This document shows, in pieces, positions 8,130-17,076 of a stretch of DNA of 64,000 nt. A program made the position numbers and the translations under genes. The notes under the pieces were generated by a model, which was not told the origin of the DNA, did no database searches, and saw nothing but the letters and a program-made list of their open reading frames with translations. The DNA is from Bog-756 sp963812525 (lineage in GTDB: Bacteria > Actinomycetota > Acidimicrobiia > Acidimicrobiales > RAAP-2). The stretch is from positions 1 to 64,000 of the forward strand of contig CAWEVL010000003.1 in NCBI GenBank assembly GCA_963812525.1, in the 5' to 3' direction. The stretch's first letter is position 1, and each line of letters opens with the position of its first letter.

Positions 8130-9512
8130 TCAGGCCACCACCGGCAGCGTGGACAGTCCGGCCTCGAACCGGGCGTCGGTGACCGCTTCGTCGACCATCT
8201 GCCCGCTCAGGTAGGAGTCGTAGGCGGCCAGGTCGAAGTGGCCATGGCCGCACAGGGCGGTCAGGATGACCTTCTCCTCGCCGGACTCCTTGCAGGCCAG
8301 AGCCTCCCGGATGGCCGCGGCGATGGCGTGGGTGGGCTCCGGCGCGGGCAGGATGCCCTCGGACCGCACGAACTGCATGGCCGCGGCGAAGCACTCCAAC
8401 TGCGGGATGGCGACGGCCTCCATCATGCCCAGCTCGTAGAGGTGGGAGATCAGGGGGGACATCCCGTGGTAACGCAGGCCGCCGGCGTGGATGGGGTCGG
8501 GGATGAAGTCGTGGCCCAGGGTGTGCATCTTCATGAGCGGCGTCATCCCGGCCGTGTCCCCGAAGTCGTAGGCGTAGACGCCCCGGGTCAGGGACGGGCA
8601 GGAGGCGGGCTCGACCGCCCGGATCACCGGGTTCATCCGCCCGGCCATCCGCTCCCGCATGAACGGGAAGGCCAGCCCTCCGAAGTTGGAACCGCCACCG
8701 GTACACCCCACCAGCAGGTCGGGCGCCGGCTCGCCGGCCTTGGCCAGCTGGAGCAGCGCCTCCTCACCGATGATGGTCTGGTGCATCAGCACGTGGTTGA
8801 GCACGCTGCCCAGCGCGTACCGGGTCTCGGGGTCGGGGGCGGCCACCTCGACGGCCTCCGAGATGGCGATCCCCAGTGACCCGGGACTCTCCGGATCGGC
8901 CTCGAGGACGGCCCGGCCGGCTGCGGTCAGGGTGCTCGGCGACCGGTGGACCTTCCCCCCGAACGCCTCCATCATCAGCCGCCGGTAAGGCTTCTGGTCG
9001 AAGGACGCCCCCACCTGCCAGATCTCGCACTCCAATCCGTAGAGGGCGCAGGCGAAGGCCAGGGCCGTACCCCACTGGCCGGCCCCGGTCTCGGTGGTCA
9101 GTCGCCGGACCCCGGCCTTGGCGTTGTAGTACGCCTGGGGCACCGCGGTGTTGGGCTTGTGCGAGCCGGCCGGCGAGACGCCCTCGTACTTGTAGTAGAT
9201 GCGGGCCGGAGTGCCCAGGGCCTCCTCCAACCGGTGGGCCCGGAACAGGGGCGACGGCCTCCACTGCCGGTAGACGTCGAGCACGGCGCCGGGGATGTCG
9301 ATGAACCGGTCCTGGCTCACCTCCTGGAGGATGAGGTCCATGGGGAACAGCGGCGCGAAGTCGTCGGGGCCGGCCGGTTGCAGGGTCCCCGGATGGAGGG
9401 CCGGCGGTGGAGGAGACGGCAGGTCGGGCACGATGTTGTACCAGGCGGTGGGCATCTCGCTCTCGTCGAGGATGTACTTGTGCTGCCGTACGGTCTCGTC
9501 GATGGTCGTCAT
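8130..9512 (-). CDS. trpB: TrpB2-type tryptophan synthase beta chain
   Basis: This 460-residue PLP enzyme belongs to the TrpB2 (TrpB-like, TIGR01415-type) branch. The Schiff-base lysine is K119 in GSHKPNTA, and the PLP phosphate loop is GCTGGGSNFGG near residue 270. TrpB2 is longer than TrpB1, often lacks a neighbouring trpA, and makes tryptophan from indole (or phosphoserine) plus serine. No trp gene is nearby, which fits the stand-alone role. It converges with the FtsX-like permease, with 34 bp between the stops, and lies downstream of an amidase on the same strand with a 94-bp gap. The ATG start is preceded by a GAGG-type ribosome site. Confidence 0.88.
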   Translation of the reverse strand: MTTIDETVRQHKYILDESEMPTAWYNIVPDLPSPPPPALHPGTLQPAGPDDFAPLFPMDLILQEVSQDRFIDIPGAVLDVYRQWRPSPLFRAHRLEEALGTPARIYYKYEGVSPAGSHKPNTAVPQAYYNAKAGVRRLTTETGAGQWGTALAFACALYGLECEIWQVGASFDQKPYRRLMMEAFGGKVHRSPSTLTAAGRAVLEADPESPGSLGIAISEAVEVAAPDPETRYALGSVLNHVLMHQTIIGEEALLQLAKAGEPAPDLLVGCTGGGSNFGGLAFPFMRERMAGRMNPVIRAVEPASCPSLTRGVYAYDFGDTAGMTPLMKMHTLGHDFIPDPIHAGGLRYHGMSPLISHLYELGMMEAVAIPQLECFAAAMQFVRSEGILPAPEPTHAIAAAIREALACKESGEEKVILTALCGHGHFDLAAYDSYLSGQMVDEAVTDARFEAGLSTLPVVA

Positions 9513-9606
9513 GGGCCCTCCTTGGCTCGGACCCCGACGTTACCCACCTCCCCCGGGGCCGGCCACGCCCGATCGGGGCCGCAACCGGGCCACCGGGAGC
9601 CGACGC

Positions 9607-11016
9607 TCAGTCGACGGCCGGGTGACGGGCGGCCCAGGGATCGGCCTGCTCCAGCTGGGAGGCCACCCGGACCAGCCGGGCCTCCTGCCAGGGCCCGGCC
9701 ACCAGCTGCACACCGACGGGCAGCCCCGAGGGCGCCTGGTACAGGGGCAGGCTGACGGCCGGCTGGCCGGTGATGTTGAAGACGGCGGTGAAGGCGGCCA
9801 TGCCCACGATCTCCATCGGCGGCATGCCGGTCCCGGCCCCGGCATGGACCGCCTCGAGCAGGCCCACCTCGGGGGGCTCGATGGTCATGGTCGGCGTGAC
9901 CAACAGGTCGAACTCGTGGTCGAACCGGGACAGGATCGACCGGGTCAGGAGCTTCAGCGCACTGAGGGACCGGACGAAGGCCAGACTGTCCACGCCCTCG
10001 GCGGCGTGCCGGGCCGCCTGGTTGTGGGGCTCGACGCGGTCCCAGTCGAGACCGTCCACCTCGGCCGCACCGGAGTTCACCACGTGGAGGAACGGGCCGA
10101 GGCCGGCCGGGTCGAACACGTCGGCCTCCAGCCAGGTGACCTGGTGGCCGGCAGCCTCGAGCAGCCGGCCCGCGTGCTCCACGGCGGCGGCAGGCCCGTC
10201 GGCCACCGGGACGCCGAGGGCCGACACCGTGCACAGGGCCACCCGCAGGCGGCCCGGGTCGGCCCCCACCTCGTCGGCGTAGGGCCGTTCCGGGCGGGGT
10301 GCGTTCCACCAGGCGTGGGGATCGGGGGCGCTGATCACGTCGAGCACCGCCGCGCTGTCGGCCACCGTCCGGGTGAGCGCGCCGTCGGTGGTCATGCCCT
10401 GCCAGCCCGGCACGATGGACGCCACCCGCCCCCGGCTGGGCTTGAGGCCCACCAGGCCACAGCACGAGGCCGGGATCCGGATCGAGCCCCCGCCGTCACT
10501 GGCGTGGGCCACCGCGAACATCCCCGCCGCCACGGCCGTGCCCGCACCGCCGCTGGAGCCGCCCGAGGTGTGGGCCGGGTTCCACGGGTTGCGGGTGGCT
10601 CCGAACCGGCTGTTCTCGGTCACCGTGATCGATCCGAACTCGGGGGTGTTGGTCCGGCCGGTCAGGATGAAGCCGGCCCGCCGGAAGGCGTCCGCCACCG
10701 GCTCGGTCACCGTGCTCGGCCCCTCCGGGGCCCCCTGGGAGCCGTAGGTCACCGGCTGCCCGGCCACCGCCAGGAGGTCCTTGATGGGCAGGGGCACCCC
10801 GGCGAACGGCGGGAGGTCGTCGGTACCGGCGGCGATGCGGTCCCCGAGTACCTTGGCCTCGGCCCTGGCCTCCTCGTCGTTGCGCCAGATCACCGCGTTG
10901 AGCACCGGATTGCGGGCGTCGATCCGGGCCAGGGTGGCGTCCAGCACCTCGAGCGGCGAGACGTCCATGGTCCGGATGGCGGACGCGACGTCGAGGGCAG
11001 TTGCGTGTTCGTCCAT
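9607..11016 (-). CDS. Amidase-signature family amidase
   Basis: This 469-residue enzyme has the complete Ser-cisSer-Lys triad of the amidase-signature family: K79 in PLPIKDLL, cis-Ser154 in GGSSGG and nucleophile Ser178 in DGGGSIRIPA. The family hydrolyses C-N amide bonds. The overall sequence resembles GatA-like or 6-aminohexanoate-cyclic-dimer-hydrolase-like amidases, but no gatB/gatC is nearby, so tRNA amidation is unlikely. The substrate cannot be read from the sequence. A -10 box TAGCCT (11023-11028) lies 6 nt before the ATG, suggesting a leaderless transcript. The gene is divergent from the GNAT gene. Confidence 0.88.
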   Translation of the reverse strand: MDEHATALDVASAIRTMDVSPLEVLDATLARIDARNPVLNAVIWRNDEEARAEAKVLGDRIAAGTDDLPPFAGVPLPIKDLLAVAGQPVTYGSQGAPEGPSTVTEPVADAFRRAGFILTGRTNTPEFGSITVTENSRFGATRNPWNPAHTSGGSSGGAGTAVAAGMFAVAHASDGGGSIRIPASCCGLVGLKPSRGRVASIVPGWQGMTTDGALTRTVADSAAVLDVISAPDPHAWWNAPRPERPYADEVGADPGRLRVALCTVSALGVPVADGPAAAVEHAGRLLEAAGHQVTWLEADVFDPAGLGPFLHVVNSGAAEVDGLDWDRVEPHNQAARHAAEGVDSLAFVRSLSALKLLTRSILSRFDHEFDLLVTPTMTIEPPEVGLLEAVHAGAGTGMPPMEIVGMAAFTAVFNITGQPAVSLPLYQAPSGLPVGVQLVAGPWQEARLVRVASQLEQADPWAARHPAVD

Positions 11017-11103
11017 CGGGCCAGGCTAGGCACAATCGCCTGGCCGGGTCCGGGACAGAGGGTCGGCGGTGCGGTCGCCGTGATCGACTGCGATACTGCC
11101 GCG

Positions 11104-11559
11104 GTGGACGAGGTGACCATCAGGAGCGCGGAACCCACCGACGTGCCCCGTCTGGTCCGGCTCATCCGGTACGGGGCCCTGCCCGGTACCGACGAGGGGT
11201 CGTCGGACCCGGGGCCCTATGGGCGGGCGCTGGCCGAGATCCAGGGGACCGCCCACGGCGACGTGCTGGTGGCGGACCGGGCGGGCGAGGTGGTGGGCCT
11301 GTGCCAGCTGGTGGTGTTCCGGCACTTCCAGCGGCAGGGGGGACTGTGTGCCGAGATCGAGTCGCTGCACGTCCATCCGGACCACCGCTCGGAGGGCATC
11401 GGCGCCCAGCTGCTGGCGGCGGCCGTCGGCGCCGCCCGACGGGCCGGGTGCTACCGGGTCCAACTCACCTCCAACCGGCAGCGCACCGAAGCCCACCGCT
11501 TCTACACCCGTCACGGCTTCGAGCCGACCCACGTCGGGTTCAAGCGTCTGCTCCCCTAG
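11104..11559 (+). CDS. GNAT family N-acetyltransferase
   Basis: This compact 151-residue acetyltransferase has acetyl-CoA motif A, LHVHPDHRSEGIGAQLL, near residues 81-97, and a C-terminal RFYTRHGFEPTH motif typical of GNAT. It should transfer an acetyl group to an amine; the acceptor is unknown. The start is ambiguous. GTG 11104 is chosen because GATACT (11092-11097) sits 6 nt upstream as a leaderless -10 box. GTG 11080 and GTG 11113 are in frame too. It is divergent from the amidase and convergent with recD. Confidence 0.82.
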   Translation: MDEVTIRSAEPTDVPRLVRLIRYGALPGTDEGSSDPGPYGRALAEIQGTAHGDVLVADRAGEVVGLCQLVVFRHFQRQGGLCAEIESLHVHPDHRSEGIGAQLLAAAVGAARRAGCYRVQLTSNRQRTEAHRFYTRHGFEPTHVGFKRLLP

Positions 11560-11592
11560 GCCCGGATGGGGTGCCCCTCGGCAGGTCGCGGC

Positions 11593-11608
11593 GCCGGCCG
11601 GGGCCGGC
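11593..11608. terminator. Short GC hairpin between convergent genes
   Basis: GCCGGC (11593-11598) and GCCGGC (11603-11608) are self-complementary arms with a 4-nt loop in the 52-bp gap between the convergent GNAT and recD genes. A bidirectional terminator is plausible. There is no T-tract. Confidence 0.3.
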
Positions 11609-11611
11609 CGG

Positions 11612-13573
11612 TCATGACGGCCACAGGCGCTGCCGGAGGCCCGAGGCCCGTGACAGCGGACGGGCGATGGCCCGCTCGATGGACTCGGCCGTGCCCACCA
11701 CGGTCAGGCGGTCCCGGGCCCTGGTCACGGCGGTGTAGAGGAGCTCACGGGTGAGGATGGGCGATCCGGGGCCGGGCAGCGACACGACGGCGTGGGGGAA
11801 CTCGGAGCCCTGGCTCTTGTGAATGGTCATGGCCCACCAGGTCTCGACGCGGTCGAGACGGGAGGGGGCCAGCCGCCGGAGGGCGTCCTCGGAGGCGAGG
11901 ACGACCTCCATGCCCTCCTCGCCCTGCACCACCACCCCGGTGTCCCCGTTGAACACCCGATTGGCCCGATCGTTGGCCGTGACCAGCACCGGACGTCCGA
12001 CGTGCCAGCGGCGATCGGGGTGGAACCCGGTGAGCTCCTCGGCCACGCCCCGCTCGATCCGATCGGTCCAGTCGACCATGCCGTGCGGGCCCCGACGGGT
12101 GGCGGCCAGGACCTTGACCCGCCCGGCGGCGTCGAGGGCGGCAGGACCGTCTCCCCGCGCCGCGGCGGCGACCAGCTCACCGCCTACCTCCACCAGCTCG
12201 GCGACCACCACCCCCAACGACCCCGGACCGTCGGGGTGCACCCACCGGAGGTCACCGGCCCGCTCCTCCAGCAGGGTCATGGCCCGGGCGCCCTGACCGG
12301 TACGGACGGCATCGGCCAGGGCGGCGATGGTCGAGCCCCTCTCGAACCTGCGCATGGTCCGGAGCACCGTGACCCGGCCGCCCAGGACCCCCGTCGGGGC
12401 CGCGTCCGGAGTCGGGTCCTGGTCCCACAAGGTCGGCGTGGACAGCACCGATCCGGGCGGCAAGCCGGGACCATGGGGGAGGTCGGGCTCCTCTGGATCG
12501 CCCGCCCGGCCGACGACGTCACTCATCACCGTGCCGGCCTCGATGCTGGCCAGCTGGTACGGGTCGCCCACGAGCACCACCGAGGCCTCGGGTCGGACGG
12601 CGTCGAGGAGCTTGGCCATCAGGGGGAGGGAGACCATCGAGGTCTCGTCGACGATCACCATGTCCTCGGGCAGCGGGTGCCCACGGTGGTGACGGAAGTG
12701 GGTACGGTCCTCCCAACCCAGCAAGGAGTGGATGGTGGTGGGGTCGGTGGCGGCCACCGGCCCGGCCGCACCTTCCGCCCGGCCGGCCAGGTCGAGACCG
12801 GCCACGGCGGCCTGGACCGCTTCGCCCATGCGGGCTGCGGCCTTGCCGGTCGGAGCGGCGAGCGCCACCGAGAGGTGACTGCCCCGCTCGGCCGCCACCA
12901 GGTGGGCCGCGGCCAGGAGCCGGGCCACTGTGTACGTCTTCCCGGTCCCCGGTCCTCCGGCGATGATCGACACCCCGGGGCCCAGCGCCCGTCGCGCGGC
13001 CAGCCGCTGGAGGTCGGGCGCGGTGGATCCATCGGGGACGAACAGCAGGTCGAGCACACGGTCCACCTCGTCCCCGGAGGCGTCGGGCCACGGGCCGGAC
13101 GGGTCCGACGGCGCGGGGAGGCACCGCCGGGCGAGATCGTCGGCGATGGCCAGCTCGTAGTGCCAGTAGCGGTGGAGATAGAGCCGTCCACCGTCCCAGA
13201 CCAACGGGCGGATGGGCCCGTCACCCAGCTGCGGCACCGAGGCCACGACGCCCGATCGGGCCAGGCGGGCCGCCCAGGCGTCCGGCGACGGCCACGGCAG
13301 GCCGTCCGCCTCCTCCCCATCGAGCTCGGCGAGCCGGACGGCCATGTCATCGAGCGGCGTGCACACGTGGCCGAACCGGGGGGCCCGGGCCGCCACCGCC
13401 AGGGCGAGCAGTTCCTCGGCGCCGAGACCGGGCTGCAGGCGGAGCACCGTGGCGGCGAACTGCACCTCGTAGGCCCCGAACACTCCGGCCTCGACGAAGG
13501 GGGCCAGGACCCCGGTCCCGGCGGGCATCACCACGGGCCTCCCGCCGGCACCGGGAACCGTGCGCAGGGTCAC
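11612..13573 (-). CDS. recD: RecBCD helicase subunit RecD
   Basis: This 653-residue superfamily 1B helicase is the fast 5'-3' motor of RecBCD. Walker A GGPGTGKTYT lies near residue 205, motif II is VIVDETSM, and the C-terminal UvrD_C2 motif reads WAMTIHKSQGSEF followed by LLYTAVTRARDRL. The GTG start at 13573 overlaps the recB TGA (GTGA), so the frame that stays open upstream of it is not used. It is the last gene of recC-recB-recD, the gene order seen in mycobacteria. With RecB and RecC it processes double-strand ends for recombination and degrades foreign linear DNA. Confidence 0.92.
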   Translation of the reverse strand: MTLRTVPGAGGRPVVMPAGTGVLAPFVEAGVFGAYEVQFAATVLRLQPGLGAEELLALAVAARAPRFGHVCTPLDDMAVRLAELDGEEADGLPWPSPDAWAARLARSGVVASVPQLGDGPIRPLVWDGGRLYLHRYWHYELAIADDLARRCLPAPSDPSGPWPDASGDEVDRVLDLLFVPDGSTAPDLQRLAARRALGPGVSIIAGGPGTGKTYTVARLLAAAHLVAAERGSHLSVALAAPTGKAAARMGEAVQAAVAGLDLAGRAEGAAGPVAATDPTTIHSLLGWEDRTHFRHHRGHPLPEDMVIVDETSMVSLPLMAKLLDAVRPEASVVLVGDPYQLASIEAGTVMSDVVGRAGDPEEPDLPHGPGLPPGSVLSTPTLWDQDPTPDAAPTGVLGGRVTVLRTMRRFERGSTIAALADAVRTGQGARAMTLLEERAGDLRWVHPDGPGSLGVVVAELVEVGGELVAAAARGDGPAALDAAGRVKVLAATRRGPHGMVDWTDRIERGVAEELTGFHPDRRWHVGRPVLVTANDRANRVFNGDTGVVVQGEEGMEVVLASEDALRRLAPSRLDRVETWWAMTIHKSQGSEFPHAVVSLPGPGSPILTRELLYTAVTRARDRLTVVGTAESIERAIARPLSRASGLRQRLWPS

Positions 13574-16500
13574 GATCCCCCACCCCCTGGTGGGCGGCCG
13601 TCCAGTAGATCGCTGAGCGAGACCACCAGCGTCGGAGGCACAGCCCACCCGAACACACCCGACGGGTCCCCGGACCGCCCTCCGGGACCGGCCATGCCCC
13701 GGAGGAACAGGTAGGCGATGCCGCCCAGGTGGGTCTCGGGCCGGTAGTCGGACTTCCGCCAGCGCAGGTAGCGGTGGACGGCCACCGAGTAGAGCAGGGC
13801 CTGGAGCGGATAGTCGTGATCCTCCATGGCCGTCACCAGCCGGGCGGGGGCGTAGTCGTCCGGGCCGACCGGGGCGCCCCGCGGATGGAGGGCGTTCGTC
13901 TTGTAGTCGGCCACCACGAATCGGTGACCGTCCGCTCCGCCCGGCACCCTCATGACCAGGTCGATCGATCCGGTGAGATGGCCGGCCACCGTGACCTCGA
14001 TGGACCCGTCGGCCAATCGGGTCGCCCACCCGGTCAACGGGTCGCCGGGGTCGAGGTGGTCCAGCACCAGGGCACCGATCCCCCGCACGCTGGGCAACGG
14101 GCCGTCGTCGGCCAGGCGCAGGTCGAAGGAGACCTCGGCGATCCGGTCGGCGGCGTCGACGTCGGCCAACCGGACGCCGCCGCACCCGGCTCCCAGTGGG
14201 GTCTCGACGGCGCGGCAGAGACCGGCGACGAGCAGGGCCTTCCCCTGGTCGGCGGTGGCGCCGGCGGGGATGACGGGGGTCAGGTCCACCGACCGCCACA
14301 GGAGTTGGCGATCCACCGCCTCCTCCACCTCCTCGTCGAGCCGGTCGGAGCCGAAGTCGACCTCCTCCAGCACCGAGTGCACCAGGGTGCCGAAGGCGGT
14401 CCCGGCCGGGAGATCGGCCAGCGGGCTCCTCGGAACACCCCGGTCGGCCGGGGTGTCGCCCGCTCCGGCGAGGGGACCACCCGGAGCGGCCTCCGCGACC
14501 TCGAAGACCGGTCCGTCGGGCTCCTGCTCGTCGCCGGCTCCCCGGTCGGCCATCGAGGCATCGTGGGGATCGGAGCGCACGACCGACGCCTGGTCGACGA
14601 TGGCCGAGAACGACCAGCGCTGGCGCCGACGGTCCGGGACGTCCTCGAGCGTCGCCACCCGGAGCTCGGACCGCGGTTGCTCGACGGCCGGTGCGGTCCA
14701 CGGCTCCTGCCGTGGCGCTGCCTCGTCGATCGCCCGGACGGCCACGGTGCCCATGGCTGCCGCTACCAGGGGATCGAAATGGGCCACCGCGTCCCGGTCG
14801 GCCGGGACCGAGACCGACTCGGCGCTGAACGCCTCGGGGTCGATGGCCACCCCCTTGCGGGCGAACAGGACATGGGCCAGCGCCGACTGCGAGCTCCTCT
14901 CCACCTGGGCCCACCACACCATCGTCTGATGTCGGGCCCGGGTCAGCGCCACGTACAGCAATCGGAGACGTTCGCCGGCGGACTCGTCGGCGGCCAGCTG
15001 GCGCCGGGTAAGCGCCCCGGCCTCGTCGGGCCAGTCCGCTCCGCCGGCCAGGTCGAAGGTCCGCCGGCCCGTGACCGGGTCCACGTAGACCACCGGCTCG
15101 TCCTGACGGGGCGGACGCCACAGGGTGGGCAGGCACACCACCGGGAACTCGAGGCCCTTGGCCGCCCACACCGTCATGATCTGCACCGAGGCCGCCTCCG
15201 AGGCGATGCGACGGGCGGACACGTCGCCATCGACCTCGGTGTCGTCCTCGCGACGGGGCTCGGTGTCCAGCACCGAGAGCAGCCCGGCCACGCCGCTGCG
15301 TCCGCCGGCCGAGACACCGTCGAACAGTTCGACCAGGTGATCGAGGTCGGTCATGTTCCGGTCGCCGTCGGCGGCGGCCAGCACTCTCGGGACCACACCG
15401 CTCTCCGACCACACCCGGGCGAAGGTGTCGGCCACCGAGTGGGAGCCGAGCATCTCCGACCATTGGCGCAGCGCCTCCTGCATGGCCACCAGGGCGGCCT
15501 CCGACAGGGCGGCCACTTCGGTGGCCCGGTGGCCGGCGAACCACGACAGCGCATACATCCGAACCCGGCGGGGGTCGGCTGGTCGGCCGAGGGCGTGGAG
15601 CAGCCACCGCATCTGATCGGCGGCCGGTGACTCCAGCACGCTGCCGCCCCGGGCCACGACGGCCGGGATCCCGTGCTCGGCCAGGGCGGCCTGGACGTCG
15701 GCCGCCTCGGCATGCCTCCCGACCAGTACGGCGATGTCCGGCGGACGGATCGGTCGGTGGCGGCCAGCGTCGACGGATTCGGGGAGGCGGCCTTCGCCGA
15801 GGAGTCGAGCCACCTCGGTCACCAGGTCGGCATAGATGGCCTGTTCGGCCGGAGCGGTGGTGACCAGATGGTCCTTGAGCTTGTGCCGGACGATGCCATC
15901 CCCGATGGCCAACCGGAGCGAGAGGGCCGGCAGCGGCCGGCCGTCCCCGCCCAGCAGGTACCGCCCCCGGTTGACCTCGGCCTCGCTCACGGGCACGAAC
16001 GGGATGTCGGGGCTGCCGAAGGTGGCTCCGTCGAACAGGGCGTCCAGCGACGTCAGCACCGAGTCGTCGGACCGCCAGTTGGTGAGGAGCGACCGGCGCG
16101 TGGTCGACGAACCACCCTCGACGGCCCGGAGGTAGGTGTGCACGTCGGCACCCCGGAAGGCGTAGATGGCCTGCTTGGGGTCCCCCACCAGGACCAGAGT
16201 CGTTCCCGTGCCGGGCCCGTCGAACAGGGTCGAGAGGATCTCCCACTGGACCGGGTCGGTGTCCTGGAACTCATCGACCAGCGCCACCCGGAATCGATTC
16301 CGGAGGGAGGCGACGGCACTGTCGCCGCCGGGGCCGCGGAGCGCGTCGCGGAGCTGGGTGAGGACGTCGTCGAAGCTGAGGGTGCCGCGCTGTCGACGCC
16401 GGAGGGACACCAGTGCCGCGGTCTGCTCCACCAACTGACGGAGGAGGAGGTGCGACGGGGCCGCACCGGGCTGGTCCGGGCCCGGCACCAGCACGAGGTC

Positions 16501-17076
16501 GGGTCGCCCGTCAACCAACATGGTGGCCTCATACAGCTCGTCCGGGGTCGGAAGCAGGTCGACCGGGCGGCCGTCCACGGCGGCGGTGATCAGGACGTCC
16601 GCACAGGTGTCCCTGATCAGACCGGACGAGTCGACATCGAGTCGGGCATCGGGGTCGGCCCCGGCGGTGACGCCCAGGGCACCGAGCACCTGCTTGGCGA
16701 ATCCGTGGATGGTGGTGACGGTGGCGGCGTCGAACTCGGACACGGCACGCGCCAACCGGGTCAGCTGGGCACCGTCCCCCTGCCGGGTCAGCAGGTCCAG
16801 CAGGGCGTCGTCGGACGGCGCGGGATGACCCGACTCCAGGTGCTCGACGGCGCCGACCACCCGGTCCCGCACCCGGGCCCGGAGCTCGTCGGTGGCGGCG
16901 CGGGTGAAGGTGACGATCAGCAGCTCCGAGGCGGATGCCCGGTCCTCGGCGATGAATCGGGTGGCCAGGTCGGCCAGGGTGTACGTCTTGCCGGTCCCGG
17001 CGCTGGCCTGGATGGCCACCTTTCCGCGGGGAAGAGGGTCGGCCAGGTCGAACCGGGCGGCGGTGTCGGCCGTCAT
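13570..17076 (-). CDS. recB: RecBCD helicase-nuclease subunit RecB
   Basis: This 1168-residue protein begins with a UvrD-type helicase core: Walker A ASAGTGKTYTLA at about residue 24, ALVDEFQDTDPVQW as motif II, GDPKQAIYAFRGAD, and LLYVALTRARH as motif VI. A RecB-family nuclease domain follows. Its active-site signature is visible as TLVHSVLEE, then VVADYKTN near residue 1056, then PLQALLYSVAVHRYL. It is the slower 3'-5' motor and the only nuclease of RecBCD. The start ATG overlaps the recC stop (ATGA) and its stop overlaps recD. About 100 residues between helicase and nuclease parts are acidic and probably flexible. Confidence 0.93.
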   Translation of the reverse strand: MTADTAARFDLADPLPRGKVAIQASAGTGKTYTLADLATRFIAEDRASASELLIVTFTRAATDELRARVRDRVVGAVEHLESGHPAPSDDALLDLLTRQGDGAQLTRLARAVSEFDAATVTTIHGFAKQVLGALGVTAGADPDARLDVDSSGLIRDTCADVLITAAVDGRPVDLLPTPDELYEATMLVDGRPDLVLVPGPDQPGAAPSHLLLRQLVEQTAALVSLRRRQRGTLSFDDVLTQLRDALRGPGGDSAVASLRNRFRVALVDEFQDTDPVQWEILSTLFDGPGTGTTLVLVGDPKQAIYAFRGADVHTYLRAVEGGSSTTRRSLLTNWRSDDSVLTSLDALFDGATFGSPDIPFVPVSEAEVNRGRYLLGGDGRPLPALSLRLAIGDGIVRHKLKDHLVTTAPAEQAIYADLVTEVARLLGEGRLPESVDAGRHRPIRPPDIAVLVGRHAEAADVQAALAEHGIPAVVARGGSVLESPAADQMRWLLHALGRPADPRRVRMYALSWFAGHRATEVAALSEAALVAMQEALRQWSEMLGSHSVADTFARVWSESGVVPRVLAAADGDRNMTDLDHLVELFDGVSAGGRSGVAGLLSVLDTEPRREDDTEVDGDVSARRIASEAASVQIMTVWAAKGLEFPVVCLPTLWRPPRQDEPVVYVDPVTGRRTFDLAGGADWPDEAGALTRRQLAADESAGERLRLLYVALTRARHQTMVWWAQVERSSQSALAHVLFARKGVAIDPEAFSAESVSVPADRDAVAHFDPLVAAAMGTVAVRAIDEAAPRQEPWTAPAVEQPRSELRVATLEDVPDRRRQRWSFSAIVDQASVVRSDPHDASMADRGAGDEQEPDGPVFEVAEAAPGGPLAGAGDTPADRGVPRSPLADLPAGTAFGTLVHSVLEEVDFGSDRLDEEVEEAVDRQLLWRSVDLTPVIPAGATADQGKALLVAGLCRAVETPLGAGCGGVRLADVDAADRIAEVSFDLRLADDGPLPSVRGIGALVLDHLDPGDPLTGWATRLADGSIEVTVAGHLTGSIDLVMRVPGGADGHRFVVADYKTNALHPRGAPVGPDDYAPARLVTAMEDHDYPLQALLYSVAVHRYLRWRKSDYRPETHLGGIAYLFLRGMAGPGGRSGDPSGVFGWAVPPTLVVSLSDLLDGRPPGGGGS

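Noticed and set aside
13574..16246. Upstream extension of the recD frame
   Set aside because: The frame stays open across recB, but the translation is Arg/Gly-rich nonsense. The GTGA overlap at 13570-13573 gives the real RecD start.
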